The position numbers and the translations under genes are program-made. Of a DNA stretch of 64,000 nt, positions 63,285 through 64,000 are shown piece after piece (position 1 is the first letter of the stretch; each line of letters begins with the position of its first letter). Location: NCBI RefSeq assembly GCF_004564275.1, contig NZ_SPDV01000013.1, positions 1-64,000 of the forward strand, in the 5' to 3' direction. The notes under the pieces were generated by a model, which saw only the letters and a program-made list of their open reading frames with translations, did not search any database and was not told where the DNA came from. This stretch comes from Sphingomonas parva (ex Maeng et al. 2020) (lineage in GTDB: Bacteria; Pseudomonadota; Alphaproteobacteria; Sphingomonadales; Sphingomonadaceae).

Positions 63285-63584
63285 TCAGCCCTTGAGCTTG
63301 GCGAGCACGCCCTGGAGCTGCATGGCGTTGGACATATCGCCCTCGACCTTGAGCTTGCCCGACATGAAGGCGGTCATCGGGTCGAGCCGGCCGTCGCCGA
63401 GCGCCTGCCAGTCCTCCCAGGAGACCTTGATCGTGGTGTCGGCGTCGCCGTCCGTCTCGCTGACCTGGCTCGCCCCGCCGTCGAGCATGATTACGCCCTC
63501 GCTGCCGAAGTCGATCTTCACGCGCTTGCCCGGAAGGAACGCCTGCTTCTCGTTCAGCGCGGCGGCCATCTCGCTCTTCGTCAA
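63285..63584 (-). CDS. SCP2 sterol-binding-domain protein
   Basis: 99 residues. DFGSEGVIMLDGG, TIKVSWEDWQALGDGRLDPMTAFMSGKLKVEGDMSNAMQLQGVL is the SCP2 fold, made of a beta sheet and helices with a lipid pocket. Single-domain members are known in sphingomonads; ligand unknown. Confidence 0.9.
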   Translation of the reverse strand: MTKSEMAAALNEKQAFLPGKRVKIDFGSEGVIMLDGGASQVSETDGDADTTIKVSWEDWQALGDGRLDPMTAFMSGKLKVEGDMSNAMQLQGVLAKLKG

Positions 63585-63746
63585 TGTGTCTCTCCTTGCG
63601 ATGTGGTCCCGAGTCCTACTTTCCGCGAAGGTCAGGTCAAGCGTCTACACTTGTGTCAGCAGGTCGGCCGCGACGGCGATTGCGAAGCCGGAGGACAGGC
63701 CCTAGTCCCCCCGGCAAAGGAGCGGCATGCGATGGGGAGAGAGCAA

Positions 63747-64000
63747 GTGACCACCCGCACCGGCGGACGGATCCTGGTCGACAATCTGGTGGCGCAAGGC
63801 TGCGACCGCATCTTCACCGTTCCCGGCGAGAGCTTCCTCGCCGTGCTCGACGCGTTGCACGACACGCCCGAGATCGACCTCGTCGTCTGCCGCCAGGAAG
63901 GCGGAGTCGGCTATATGGCGGAGGCCGACGCCAAAATGACCGGACGGCCGGGCGTCGCCTTCGTGACCCGCGGCCCCGGCGCGACCAACGCCAGCATCGG
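63747..64000 (+). CDS. Thiamine-diphosphate enzyme, acetolactate-synthase-like (3' partial)
   Basis: Start is GTG 63747 with GGGGAGAG 5 bp upstream; ATG 63732 is in frame and adds five residues. The 84 visible residues contain FTVPGESFLAVLDAL, CRQEGGVGYMAEADAKMTG and FVTRGPGATNASIG, the Pyr domain of the AHAS/benzoylformate family, with a conserved Glu (RQEGG) that activates the cofactor. Substrate depends on the missing C-terminal half. Confidence 0.85.
   Translation, partial: MTTRTGGRILVDNLVAQGCDRIFTVPGESFLAVLDALHDTPEIDLVVCRQEGGVGYMAEADAKMTGRPGVAFVTRGPGATNASI

Overview
The window is chromosomal DNA from a GC-rich alphaproteobacterium, most likely a member of the Sphingomonadales (Sphingomonas-like). 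This is inferred from gene content: a TonB-dependent receptor paired with a TPR-sulfotransferase, a FYDLN-acid (TIGR02300) protein, a zeta-type F1-ATPase inhibitor (DUF1476), DUF3297 and DUF6894 proteins, tandem-PilZ proteins, a CP4-type AroA, and the aroA-cmk / rpsA-ihfB gene order. No rRNA, phage, transposase or CRISPR array was found. Four tRNA genes are present (Tyr, Gly, Ala, Leu). Both window ends cut a gene: a hybrid histidine kinase on the left and a thiamine-diphosphate enzyme on the right.

Layout. 1-12 kb: signalling and envelope genes (hybrid kinase, ICMT-like methyltransferase, PilZ proteins, GH16 glucanase, a tRNA-Tyr/tRNA-Gly pair followed by a structured tandem repeat, an MFS exporter, rlmB, ferredoxin, an AlkA-like glycosylase, a small response regulator). 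12-20 kb: pirin and azoreductase with a divergent LysR regulator, thiS-thiG, aroQ-accB-accC. 19.5-24 kb: a three-gene tripartite efflux operon (DHA2 MFS, HlyD adaptor, NodT outer-membrane factor) joined by 4-bp ATGA overlaps. 24-25 kb: pgsA-moaD-moaE, in which both molybdopterin synthase subunits have lost their key residues. 25-32 kb: an LplT-like MFS protein, sulfotransferase plus TonB receptor, a GIY-YIG gene beside palindromic repeats, and tRNA-Ala. 32-44 kb: FYDLN protein, aroA-cmk, then about 7 kb of TadG/TadE-like genes and a sugar ABC transporter, then rpsA-ihfB. Inside that 7 kb lies a perfect 131-bp tandem duplication where two convergent genes are both cut off; it is either a real rearrangement or an assembly artefact. 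44-51 kb: tRNA-Leu, a DUF4838 glycosidase-like protein, small membrane proteins, a PilZ protein, an orphan peptide-type binding lipoprotein. 51-56 kb: nadA, an S9 prolyl oligopeptidase and nadC in one strand-wise run. 56-59 kb: a BlaI/M56 regulatory pair with a clear operator and a secreted small protein. 59-63.6 kb: grxD-bolA-DUF1476, quinone oxidoreductase, a secreted lactonase-like protein, scoA-scoB and an SCP2 protein.

Strongest points for follow-up: the co-degenerate MoaD/MoaE pair; the 131-bp duplication and gene truncations at 37.3-37.5 kb; the roughly 60-nt repeats after tRNA-Gly whose stems show compensatory changes; the GIY-YIG gene bordered by identical palindromic repeats; and the BlaI/M56 operon lacking a penicillin-sensor domain.
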